From Photobacterium aphoticum (lineage in GTDB: Bacteria; Pseudomonadota; Gammaproteobacteria; Enterobacterales; Vibrionaceae): a stretch of 64,000 nucleotides of DNA. This document shows positions 1 to 8,632 of this stretch, piece by piece. The DNA lies in assembly GCF_001029435.1 (NCBI RefSeq), contig NZ_LDOV01000044.1:1-64000 (forward strand), in the 5' to 3' direction. The notes under the pieces were generated by a model, which was not told the DNA's origin, ran no database searches, and saw only the letters and a program-made list of their open reading frames with translations. Made by a program: the position numbers and the translations under genes. Each line of letters starts with the position of its first letter. Position 1 is the stretch's first letter.

Positions 1-1340
1 CTCTACTGATGGGGCCGGAGCAGCATCAGTATCCACCAATGCACTGTCGCTGGCTTCTGGGGATTTATTGCCAGCTGGATCAGTCACTTGCGCGGTCACA
101 TCAACGCGATCACCGTAAGGAGGAACTTCGACAAAGATGCCGTTATCCAGATCATCCTGCGTCACTTCGCGCTCAAAAATGACGTTACCTGCACCATCTG
201 TGATCGTGATGATATCGCCGACCGCCGTATCAGCCGCCAGCGTCACTTTGGCGGTTACAGTACCGTCTGTACCCAGCTCGTCACTGTTGTAGACGCCATC
301 ACCGCTTGTATCGCCTTGCAGTTCAACCGTTGGGGCTGATGCTGCATCAGTGTCTACTAATGCACTGTCGCTCGCTTCTGGGGATTTATTGCCTGCTGGG
401 TCAGTCACTTGCGCGGTCACATCAACGCGATCACCATAAGGAGGAACTTCAACAAGAATGCCGTTATCCAAGTCATCCTGCGTCACTTCACGCTCGAGAA
501 TGATGTTGCCTGCGCCGTCTGTGATCGAGATGGTATCACCGACCACCGTGTCAGCCGCCAGGGTCACTTTCGCCGTCACAGTACCGTCAGCGCCTAGTTC
601 GTCGCTGTTGTAAACACCGTCATCGTTGGTATCGCCTTGCAGTTCGACCGTTGGCGCGGATGCTGCATCAGTGTCCACCAATGCGTTATCGCTGGCTTCT
701 GGGGATGGGTTGCCGGCAGCATCTACGACCTGCGCGGTGACTTCAACGTTGTTCCCTACAACAGACACTTCAACCTGGATACCGTTATCCAGATCAGCCT
801 GCGTGATTTCACGGTCAACAAGAACAGTACCGTCGGTATCTTTAATGATGATACGGTCGCCGACTTCAGTGCCCGATGCCAGTGTCACTTCAGCTGTGAC
901 GGTGCCATCGGCACCCAATTCTTCGATGTTATAAACACCATCACCGTTGGTATCACCCAGCAACGATACCGATGGTGCAGGGGCTGCCACATTATCAATG
1001 CCCACGCTGTCACTGACCTCCGGTGACACGTTGCCAGCAGGATCGGTGATTTGCGCAGTCACTCCTACCTGAGTACCACTACCAACCGGTACTTCAACGT
1101 GGATGCCATTGTCTAAATCATCTTGCGTCACCGTCTTATCTAACAGCACATTACCGTCTGCATCTTTGACGATGATTCGATCACCAACTTCCGTGCCAGG
1201 CGCTAACGTCACTTCAGCTGTAATCGTGCCATCAGGGCCAATTTCATCGATATTAAAGACACCATCACCATTGGTATCACCAATTAACTCAACGCTTGGC
1301 GCTGGACAAGTAATATCCGCATCAGGTGCTGTTTCCGACG
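1..1340 (-). repeat. Tandem 321-bp repeats encoding 107-residue adhesin domains
   Basis: Equivalent positions recur at 38, 359, 680 and 1001, exactly 321 bp apart, with a diverged fifth unit starting near 1322. The first three units are almost identical and divergence increases toward the gene's start. The period is a whole number of codons (107), so unit gain or loss keeps the frame. The array continues past the left edge and the total copy number cannot be seen. Confidence 0.9.
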
Positions 1341-2685
1341 CCAAATCAGACGTGTTACCTGCTGCATCCGTGATCTGTGCATCGACGGTTTCGTTAGGTG
1401 TCACTTGAATATCCACTTTACCGGCGGCTATCTCATCGTCGGTTAATGTATGCTCGACACCGTTAATTACTAGCTTATCTTTGGCAGGATCAAAATCATC
1501 CGGTAACGTCACCGTCGCGGTCACTGTACCATCAGGCCCCAATTCGGCTTGGTTATAAATCCCATCTGAACCCGGGTCTTCAAATGTAATGGTTGGCGGC
1601 GTTGCTACCGTATCGATGATAAGAGGGTCATCTAATTCATTGGAAGCCGTATTACCTGCACCATCGGTGACAGTGATCGTGACATCATATTCACCATCTT
1701 CGAGGGGTTCAGAAGGAATAAACTCCCAACCATTTTCAGTTTCAACAGCTTCACCCGTGATGGTGCCTGAAGGCCCCGTCAAGGTCACTTCAACATGTAC
1801 AACGTCATCATCGACATTGCCAATATCCAGAGACGGTTGCGTCACATTCGTGGTTTGGTCGTCTTTATCACCACTGTTGGAATCAGGATTCAACGATACG
1901 GTCGGCACACTGATGTCTGTATCAACCTCATAAGAGATAGTGTCTTTTACATCGCTGTCTGTCGCCAACTCCGCTGAAACTTCAGTGTCTTGTGCTAGCT
2001 GTGAACCAGGGACATCCACAGAAAAATTGCCGTTCTCATCAACCGTAGCGGTATAGGTCTGATCGCCAACGGTAACAATCACTTGTGTACCAGGCTTCAC
2101 CGAATCAGAAACTGAACCGGTAATCGTGATCATTTGCGCCGTTTCTGCATCATTAATGATATTGTCGGCGGTGATCGGCCCATTCAATGTGATCGAAAAA
2201 GCAAGCGCGTCTTCATCAGACGAACCTAAATCCTTCAGTTCAGAATCATAGCCATCGGCAAAATTGTTATTGGTATCAAAACCAGCATCTGCGATGGTTT
2301 GGCTATTGAGTCGCTCAATTTCAACAAACCCGGCATTCGTTGATGAAACCCCCAGGCCCGCAGCAGGTGCTTCAAAATCTTCTGTTGGATCAGCACCCGC
2401 GAGAATCGCATCTTGTAAGCGTGCAATCTCATCATCAGACGTCAATGTTTTCGCCACAAAACCACGGTTATCGTCATCACACGTTGCGCATTGGCCAGCG
2501 ACACGGAACTGACCGCCGGATGAATGGATTTCATACTGAGCACCGGACAGACTTACCACAACCGAACCGGCAGGAATAAGATCACCCGATTTTACAAAGA
2601 TCTGCGCACCATTCGCATCGACGTAAAAAACGCGGCCTTCTACGTTTTCGACGACCGCAGTTTTAGAAAAGGTTTGTAATTCCAT
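1..2685 (-). CDS. LapA-like giant repeat adhesin, N-terminal part (runs off the window)
   Basis: This is the first 895 codons of a secreted biofilm adhesin; the gene continues past the left edge. The start is ATG at 2685, just after the lapD stop. Residues 1-115 resemble the retention module of LapA-type adhesins, with GRVFYVDANG near residues 17-26. This module is thought to plug the outer-membrane channel until LapG cuts it. A PAAG tetrapeptide at residues 107-110 matches the di-alanine site cut by LapG. After it come Ig-like domains, the later ones near-identical, each with a GDTNGDGVYN-type segment that could bind calcium. C66 and C69 form a CxxC pair in the module. There is no classical signal peptide, as expected for type I secretion; the C-terminal RTX secretion signal would lie outside the window. 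The lap genes immediately upstream strongly support the role. Ligand unknown. Confidence 0.9.
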   Translation of the reverse strand, partial: MELQTFSKTAVVENVEGRVFYVDANGAQIFVKSGDLIPAGSVVVSLSGAQYEIHSSGGQFRVAGQCATCDDDNRGFVAKTLTSDDEIARLQDAILAGADPTEDFEAPAAGLGVSSTNAGFVEIERLNSQTIADAGFDTNNNFADGYDSELKDLGSSDEDALAFSITLNGPITADNIINDAETAQMITITGSVSDSVKPGTQVIVTVGDQTYTATVDENGNFSVDVPGSQLAQDTEVSAELATDSDVKDTISYEVDTDISVPTVSLNPDSNSGDKDDQTTNVTQPSLDIGNVDDDVVHVEVTLTGPSGTITGEAVETENGWEFIPSEPLEDGEYDVTITVTDGAGNTASNELDDPLIIDTVATPPTITFEDPGSDGIYNQAELGPDGTVTATVTLPDDFDPAKDKLVINGVEHTLTDDEIAAGKVDIQVTPNETVDAQITDAAGNTSDLASETAPDADITCPAPSVELIGDTNGDGVFNIDEIGPDGTITAEVTLAPGTEVGDRIIVKDADGNVLLDKTVTQDDLDNGIHVEVPVGSGTQVGVTAQITDPAGNVSPEVSDSVGIDNVAAPAPSVSLLGDTNGDGVYNIEELGADGTVTAEVTLASGTEVGDRIIIKDTDGTVLVDREITQADLDNGIQVEVSVVGNNVEVTAQVVDAAGNPSPEASDNALVDTDAASAPTVELQGDTNDDGVYNSDELGADGTVTAKVTLAADTVVGDTISITDGAGNIILEREVTQDDLDNGILVEVPPYGDRVDVTAQVTDPAGNKSPEASDSALVDTDAASAPTVELQGDTSGDGVYNSDELGTDGTVTAKVTLAADTAVGDIITITDGAGNVIFEREVTQDDLDNGIFVEVPPYGDRVDVTAQVTDPAGNKSPEASDSALVDTDAAPAPSVE

Positions 2686-2700
2686 AAAAATCCATCCATC

Positions 2701-4620
2701 TTACTCAGTCACGAACGATTGTGACTTTGTGATATATCCCTGATAACCATCCACACCAAGCTCAATAAATTTCGCTTTCTGAACGTTATTTTCAATTCTT
2801 GTCGCATAAACATCGATATCGAGGTTATGCGCTGACTTAATAATTGCTTCTATCAGCTCTGCACATGATTGCTGACGTGATAGCATTGACACATATAAAT
2901 AATCCAGCTTCACATAATGTGGCTTATACTGCACCACTACATTAAGCGATTTATAATGTCGTCCAAAATTATCCACCCCCCAAAAGAGGCGATATTTATT
3001 CAAGATTGCCACAAATTCAGACACTGTTTGCCCAAAATGTATAAAGGCATTTTCTGGTATTTCGAATGTACAGTGACGAAATGCATCTTTATTCTTCTGT
3101 AACTCAATATCGAACCAGTCTACAAATGATGAGGTCGCAAAGGTATTCGCCATTAAGTTAATCGCAATATTCTTATTCCCTGTCACCGTGGTAGTGATAT
3201 ATTCCACGACAGAACGGTCAAAGATAGCACATAATTGGTGTTGTTCGATGATATGAACAAATTCACCAGCATGATAGATTTTATCTTCATCGCATATTGA
3301 AATGAAAATCTCATCATGGACTTTCCTTTTTCCCGTTAGCGATAAAGTTGGAATGCTGCGTAATTGGTAATTTTTTTGTCCAATCGCATATTTAATTTTG
3401 TTCAACCACTGTGATTTACTGAATGCGTTATGATCATCCTGATGAATACTGTATCCCCACGCTAAACCTCTCGCAGCCTGCATGGCATTATCCACCATAG
3501 ACAAGAGTTGCGTCGGTGAAGCAACCGTATCTGTCACAGCGCCCCCCACATACACCTTGATATCGGTTAAATCCGTATAAGGGGCAAAGGCTTGTTTCAC
3601 CGCAAGGTGTACGCGCTTAGCAAATTTTTCCGCTTCCATCACCGTCATAGGCGGTAAGCAAACCGTAAATTCTGCTGCCGAAATACGTGATAATGCGACC
3701 AATTGTGTATCGTCCACCAAGGCATTCAGTGTGCAACCTACTTGCTTAACCACTTTGTCGCGCGCTTCAAAACCGTAATGTTGGTAAAGCTCTTCAAAAC
3801 TGTCACACGTGATCAAAAAGCCGGTACAACTTTTGGTTTCACTCAAATAGGACGAAACATGATCGGTAAAATGGCCTCGATTTCCCAGCCCTGACACCCC
3901 ATCTTGCTGAACCTGTTTACGCAGACTTTCAACCACATGTTGCTGACGTTCATATTCTGATTTCAGTTTTGATGCCATTTTCTGCATCGCTTGATTTAAG
4001 GTACGTAGTTCCGTCACCGACGTCTTTGATACGCTGGCATCAAAATTGTTATTACCTAATTGTTCCGCATAACGAGTTAGCGTCCCTAATGGACGTAAGA
4101 TGTACTCAATCATACGGTTAATAAACAAAGCCGTTGCTAAAAAGCCCGCAAAAAACCACAAAGATAAATCAAAGGTACTCTGCCAAAGTTGCTCCTCTGC
4201 CATATTGGTATTGCTGGTAACCACCAACTCACCAATTTGTGTCCACCCCGACGTAATCACCACTTTTTCATGGGCAGGAGAAAAGCCTACATACTGGCTG
4301 AACCAAGACGGTACATGACTTTTATCATTACTGGCTAAACGCGTAATAAAGCTATCGTCTTTGTAGAGTTGAAAACTGATTTCTTTATAGTAACCACTGT
4401 CAAAAGCCGCAAAAATTGCAGCTTCGATCCCTGTGTTATCATTTTGTTCATACTGATAGGGAATAACAAGCGAGAGTGAGCTCACAGTATTATTCACTGA
4501 GTTAAACTGTTGCTCATTGAGATAGTTCTTTACTGACGAGTACTGAATATAAAAAACAATGCCATACAACGCCGCAAATACACTTAATACGGAGATAAGA
4601 ATTCTTTTGTACAAACTCAT
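2701..4620 (-). CDS. lapD: LapD-like c-di-GMP receptor
   Basis: Inner-membrane receptor that holds the LapG protease in the periplasm when c-di-GMP is abundant, which keeps the adhesin on the surface. Order of parts: TM helix (about 7-27), periplasmic LapD_MoxY-type domain with a GW pair (W126) at the place of the LapG-binding Trp of LapD, second TM (about 150-170), HAMP, GGDEF and EAL domains. Both enzyme domains look degenerate: the GGDEF position reads SAAEF and the EAL motif is not recognisable, although a later FEIPE is kept. It should therefore bind rather than make or break c-di-GMP. The start chosen is ATG 4620, one base past the lapG stop; a GTG at 4629 in the same frame would overlap lapG by 8 bases. 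The adhesin gene follows 15 bases downstream. Confidence 0.9.
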   Translation of the reverse strand: MSLYKRILISVLSVFAALYGIVFYIQYSSVKNYLNEQQFNSVNNTVSSLSLVIPYQYEQNDNTGIEAAIFAAFDSGYYKEISFQLYKDDSFITRLASNDKSHVPSWFSQYVGFSPAHEKVVITSGWTQIGELVVTSNTNMAEEQLWQSTFDLSLWFFAGFLATALFINRMIEYILRPLGTLTRYAEQLGNNNFDASVSKTSVTELRTLNQAMQKMASKLKSEYERQQHVVESLRKQVQQDGVSGLGNRGHFTDHVSSYLSETKSCTGFLITCDSFEELYQHYGFEARDKVVKQVGCTLNALVDDTQLVALSRISAAEFTVCLPPMTVMEAEKFAKRVHLAVKQAFAPYTDLTDIKVYVGGAVTDTVASPTQLLSMVDNAMQAARGLAWGYSIHQDDHNAFSKSQWLNKIKYAIGQKNYQLRSIPTLSLTGKRKVHDEIFISICDEDKIYHAGEFVHIIEQHQLCAIFDRSVVEYITTTVTGNKNIAINLMANTFATSSFVDWFDIELQKNKDAFRHCTFEIPENAFIHFGQTVSEFVAILNKYRLFWGVDNFGRHYKSLNVVVQYKPHYVKLDYLYVSMLSRQQSCAELIEAIIKSAHNLDIDVYATRIENNVQKAKFIELGVDGYQGYITKSQSFVTE

Positions 4621-4621
4621 A

Positions 4622-5296
4622 CTATTCACTCAAATTAATCAGAGGTTTTTGCAACTCACCACGGCTATACCTATTTCGCATTTTTGTCCATTTACTCAAT
4701 TTTGAAGCCGTACCCGCCAGTTGCCCTCTTCCTCGTTCTTTCATGAGCCAAAGATGATCGGCATTAAAGCTATAAATAGGGATTAAATCTTCTCGTTGTG
4801 TTGCTAACTTCACTTCACCGTCTAAATTATCCAAAATCAATGGCACGGCATGTTTTTCTGGGTAATACGCCAATACCATGTGAAATTGATTTATTGATGT
4901 CGCCTTAACATAGATGAGTCGCATTTTCTCATCAGACACACCTAATTCTCGCAGAGTAAAATATTTGGCTAAACTAAAGTCTTCGCAATCTCCCCCTTTT
5001 GCTCCTAAAAACTCAATGGGTGTCGCCCAATAGTCTTCTTGTCCCCACAATCTATTGTCACTAATAAAGACTAACTGGTTGAAAAAGCCATTCACTGACT
5101 CTATCTGCTGTGTTTCTGAATGCGATGCATGCAATAAATCATGTATCAAGTTTTTCCATGCCAAAATGCGAGATTCAGCTGACAGTCCGTACACCTTAAT
5201 GGCGTTCATAACATCGATACTGTCAGATTCTCTCACTGCGCTGGCACGACTGATTAACATGCCAGCGCAAAGAGCAACAATGATCAAGCGCCTCAA
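4622..5296 (-). CDS. lapG: LapG-like periplasmic cysteine protease
   Basis: Transglutaminase-like cysteine protease (BTLCP family) that cuts the adhesin after a di-alanine and releases it from the cell when c-di-GMP is low. 224 residues with an N-terminal signal peptide (cleavage near residue 20). The triad is visible: C104 in GGDCEDFS, H139 in FHMVL and D156 in LILDNLDG. The gene lies 2 bases after the OmpA-like gene and directly before lapD, the standard lapG-lapD pairing. The probable substrate site is PAAG (residues 107-110) of the adhesin encoded at 1-2685. Confidence 0.93.
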   Translation of the reverse strand: MRRLIIVALCAGMLISRASAVRESDSIDVMNAIKVYGLSAESRILAWKNLIHDLLHASHSETQQIESVNGFFNQLVFISDNRLWGQEDYWATPIEFLGAKGGDCEDFSLAKYFTLRELGVSDEKMRLIYVKATSINQFHMVLAYYPEKHAVPLILDNLDGEVKLATQREDLIPIYSFNADHLWLMKERGRGQLAGTASKLSKWTKMRNRYSRGELQKPLINLSE

Positions 5297-5298
5297 AT

Positions 5299-5913
5299 TT
5301 ATACCCCGCTACGGTGAGGCTCCATTGAGTAAATATGCCACTTCAGATCCGTTGATTCGTCCATCAACTTAAACTGCGCCGTCACACGGCGATTCAGTGA
5401 TTCCGCTTGCAACGTTTCATCTTTCAGTAACAACTTAGATTCACCCAATGGCTTAATGTCTATACGGTTACTTGCAATGCCTTTTGAAATGAAAGCACTA
5501 CGTACTGCCTTAGCACGGGCTTTAGATAATCGCTGGTTATAATCCGATGCACCCGATGCACTCGCGTGGCCTTCCAAAACGATCATCAACTGTGGATTTT
5601 GAATCAACTTTTGAACAGCGCGGTTGATTTCCACTTTTTGTACCGCATCAATCACTGATGAATCATGCTCAAAAAGCACGATCAGGTCGTTTTTCTTCTC
5701 ACTGGAAATCAACGCAGGACAACCGTCATTGTTTATCGTTGCACCGGGTAACGTATCCGGGCATTTATCTCGCTCGTTGATCACACCATCGGCATCATTA
5801 TCGAATTGATCAGCCAATTGCTCTGCCGTCACGCTTACAGGCTCAGTTGCACAGCCAGTTAATAACAAACTACCAGTTAACGATAGAGTGAGTAACAGTC
5901 CCTTATTGGTCAT
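5299..5913 (-). CDS. OmpA-family lipoprotein with TSP3-like calcium motif
   Basis: Outer-membrane lipoprotein predicted to bind peptidoglycan. The lipobox LLTGC puts the lipidated cysteine at residue 21. A thrombospondin-3-like segment (DNDADGV...DKCPDT, about residues 39-62) may bind calcium. The C-terminal OmpA domain has the EGHASASG...YNQRLSKARA motif (about 112-137). The start chosen is ATG 5913, with GGGAG about 8 bases upstream; a GTG one codon earlier at 5916 is possible. It sits between the channel and lapG genes in the lap operon, so it may support the channel or anchor the secretion machine to the wall. That role is inferred from position only. Confidence 0.85.
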   Translation of the reverse strand: MTNKGLLLTLSLTGSLLLTGCATEPVSVTAEQLADQFDNDADGVINERDKCPDTLPGATINNDGCPALISSEKKNDLIVLFEHDSSVIDAVQKVEINRAVQKLIQNPQLMIVLEGHASASGASDYNQRLSKARAKAVRSAFISKGIASNRIDIKPLGESKLLLKDETLQAESLNRRVTAQFKLMDESTDLKWHIYSMEPHRSGV

Positions 5914-5916
5914 CAC

Positions 5917-7221
5917 TTATTCTCCCTTTTCCCATTCTTCTGGTGTGGTGACATAGAGTGCATCTAACAAATTCCCGGTCGCATTCAATAAGCGGTACTG
6001 AGAATCAATGTGCTGATAATCGGTATTAACGTAAGATTTACGGGCTTCGAACAATTCGTTCTCTGTGTTCAACACATCCAGCAATGAACGTGTGCCCAGC
6101 TTGAACTGACGCTGATACGCTTTCAACGTTTGGAAACTCTGCTCAACATGCTGGCGGTAGAAAACCTTTTGCTGATTCAGAATTTCAACCGCGCTCCATG
6201 CCAGGCGTGTTCCTTCTTCTACCTGACGGACCGTATTTTCACTCACACTCTTCGCCTGATCTAAACGCGCCACCGATTCAGCCACTTTAGCCTGATCACG
6301 GCCACCACCAAATAGGTTGTAGTTCAAACGCACCATGGCACTGAAATCATCATCACTGCCTTTCGCACCGTCATAGTCTTCCCCTAAGCGCTGCTCAACA
6401 TACACATCAATCTCTGGGTAGTAACCGGATTTAGATGCTTTGTAGGCAGACTTCGCGGCATCGATGTCCTGCACAGACGATGAAACCGTTGGGTTATTTT
6501 CTTTGGCCAATGTCAGTGCTTCTTCTAGGCTGGCTGGCAAGAAACGATCATCCACATCAGGCTGAACCAGATCTTTTGGCCAAGCATTCACTAGGCGCAA
6601 GAACTGATCATTAACGTCATTCAGGTTATTACGCGCAGACAATACATTGGCTTGGGCACGCGCCACACGGCCATTGATCTGAGAAATATCGGCTGTTGAA
6701 CTCAGACCGGATTTTACTTTCTTCGTAATGTCACGCTGGTATTTCAGGTGGGTTTTCAGGTTATCTTCAGCCAACTTCAGCAACTGCTGTTCACGCAGTA
6801 CGTTCAGATACGCATTCGAGACATTTAATGCGAAGTTTTCTGCTGAATATAAAATACGGTAACGCTCAGCTTCCGCTTCTGACTCGGTACGATCGATATT
6901 GGAGCTCACACCAAAGCCATCAAAAATTAACTGACGCAAACGCAAGGATGCTTGGCGGCCGGTCATTTCTTCTGTGGTGCTGTAGGTATCGCGATCTTTC
7001 TCACGACGCTGGTAACCAATTTCGCCAGATAAATCCAATGAAGGCAGGTAATCTGCGACGGCTTGGTCAGACAGGGCAAGACGTGAATTATAACTTGCCA
7101 CTACTTCCTTGATTTCCGGACTTGTCGCCAAACCTTGAGACACGGCTTCTTCCAAAGACATGGCCCATGAGGTTGGCACACACAACGCCCCTATCACTAA
7201 TGATAACACCTGCTTTTTCAT
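5917..7221 (-). CDS. TolC-family outer-membrane channel of the adhesin type I secretion system (LapE-like)
   Basis: 434 residues with a signal peptide cleaved near residue 20. The body is the long alpha-helical, twice-repeated outer-membrane efflux protein fold, rich in Ala, Gln and Leu (for example EARKSYVNTDY near the C-terminus). It forms the trimeric exit duct used with the LapB ATPase and LapC adaptor, and in Lap systems it also holds the retention module of the unreleased adhesin. GGAGAG lies 3 bases before the ATG. It is in the lap operon, 43 bases after lapC and adjoining the OmpA-like gene. It could also serve other pumps, but its position argues for a dedicated channel. Confidence 0.9.
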   Translation of the reverse strand: MKKQVLSLVIGALCVPTSWAMSLEEAVSQGLATSPEIKEVVASYNSRLALSDQAVADYLPSLDLSGEIGYQRREKDRDTYSTTEEMTGRQASLRLRQLIFDGFGVSSNIDRTESEAEAERYRILYSAENFALNVSNAYLNVLREQQLLKLAEDNLKTHLKYQRDITKKVKSGLSSTADISQINGRVARAQANVLSARNNLNDVNDQFLRLVNAWPKDLVQPDVDDRFLPASLEEALTLAKENNPTVSSSVQDIDAAKSAYKASKSGYYPEIDVYVEQRLGEDYDGAKGSDDDFSAMVRLNYNLFGGGRDQAKVAESVARLDQAKSVSENTVRQVEEGTRLAWSAVEILNQQKVFYRQHVEQSFQTLKAYQRQFKLGTRSLLDVLNTENELFEARKSYVNTDYQHIDSQYRLLNATGNLLDALYVTTPEEWEKGE

Positions 7222-7264
7222 AATCTCTCCATGAAACTAAATCACCTAAAAAACAAAACGTGAA

Positions 7265-8632
7265 TTAGCGCTCTCTCAACGCGCTTTGTTTTGCTTTCAG
7301 CAATGGCTTTAATAAGTAATCCATCACTGTTTTTTTACCTGTCATAATATCTGCTTGAATTAGCATGCCTGGAATAATTTTGTATTGCTTATCTCCAGAC
7401 GATAACTCATTGGTATATGTTCGAACACGAACGATATAAAACTCATTACCTTCTTCATCCTGAATGGTGTCTGCGGATACATGCTCAACAACGCCATTCA
7501 AACCACCATATATTGTAAAATCATATGCCGTAAATTTAACGATGGTTTCCAAACCATGGCGAATAAATGCGATATCTTTCGGATTTATGTTGGCTTCGAT
7601 TAATAAAGAATCCTGACTTGGCACAATTTCCAGCAATTCCATGCCTGGCTGAATAACCCCACCCACTGTATTGATATTCAATGTTTTAACCACCCCATCA
7701 ACCGGGGAGACAACCGTTGTGCGCTTCACGCGATCTTGCAAACCTACCGATGTAGCCATCAGCGTATTGAGCTTTTCATTTAAATCATTTAACTCCGCTT
7801 GCGCTTCATTTCGAAATACGAAGGCCGCCTCACGATAACGGTTAATGGCGCCCATTCTTTCGGCTTCTAACTTGGGTACGGATAATGTTAATTGACTCAC
7901 TTGACCGCGCAGATCATTTAATTGTCGCTCTAGCTTTAAAATATCAACACGAGAAACAATACCTTCTTCTGCTAACGGTTTGCTCATGACCAACTCTTGA
8001 CGCACCAAATCAACACTACGTTTAAGCGTTTCAATTTTTGATTCGGTTTCTTTTATTGACTGCTGTTTTTCATTGACCTGATGCGAAATCGTTTGTAGCT
8101 GGTTATTCAATTTAGCCAAACGGGTTTTCTTTTCATTCCGCTGACCTTCCACTACAGTGGCATGCTCTTGTACAAAAACCGCACTATATTGGATAGGCGC
8201 CAGAGAAACAGAAACACTTTTCTTCCACTGTGCGTTCTTACCTAAAGGCTTCACTTGAACACTGTCGATTTCATGCTGCAAACGGATCACTGACGCATTT
8301 AAACTGGCAATTTCCCCTTCACCAGCCACCAAATCTGAGCGAAATAGCGTATCGTCAATCTCTAATAACGATTGGCCTTTTTCGACTAATTGACCTTCTT
8401 TCACCAGAATCTGCTTTACGATCCCGCCTTCTAAGTTTTGTATCACCTGTACTTGATCAGCAGGGATCACTTTACCTATCCCGACAGTCACTTCATCCAG
8501 TTGAGCAAAGCAGGCCCAAATAATGGCGACGAAAACAAACGCAAATGCGCCCCACACCATGGCACGGGCACTTTTAGGCACATCCATTACAACCGCAGCA
8601 GCGGTCTGGCTGTATAACTGATTATGCGGCAT
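7265..8632 (-). CDS. lapC: HlyD-family membrane-fusion protein of adhesin export (LapC-like)
   Basis: Periplasmic adaptor linking the inner-membrane ABC exporter to the outer-membrane channel. 455 residues: short cytoplasmic N-terminus, one TM helix (about 25-45), a lipoyl/barrel half near DQVQVIQNLEGGIV, long coiled-coil hairpin helices (about 110-290), then the second barrel half and a conserved C-terminal region with PGMLIQADI. The start is ATG 8632 because GGGAGG sits just upstream and it overlaps the lapB end by 11 bases. An in-frame upstream ATG at 8698 lies inside lapB and lacks such a site. Confidence 0.92.
   Translation of the reverse strand: MPHNQLYSQTAAAVVMDVPKSARAMVWGAFAFVFVAIIWACFAQLDEVTVGIGKVIPADQVQVIQNLEGGIVKQILVKEGQLVEKGQSLLEIDDTLFRSDLVAGEGEIASLNASVIRLQHEIDSVQVKPLGKNAQWKKSVSVSLAPIQYSAVFVQEHATVVEGQRNEKKTRLAKLNNQLQTISHQVNEKQQSIKETESKIETLKRSVDLVRQELVMSKPLAEEGIVSRVDILKLERQLNDLRGQVSQLTLSVPKLEAERMGAINRYREAAFVFRNEAQAELNDLNEKLNTLMATSVGLQDRVKRTTVVSPVDGVVKTLNINTVGGVIQPGMELLEIVPSQDSLLIEANINPKDIAFIRHGLETIVKFTAYDFTIYGGLNGVVEHVSADTIQDEEGNEFYIVRVRTYTNELSSGDKQYKIIPGMLIQADIMTGKKTVMDYLLKPLLKAKQSALRER

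Noticed and set aside
88..2579. Many plus-strand open frames opposite the adhesin
   Set aside because: They are antisense to a long repeat gene with a clear start and recognisable domains; their spacing follows the 321-bp repeats.
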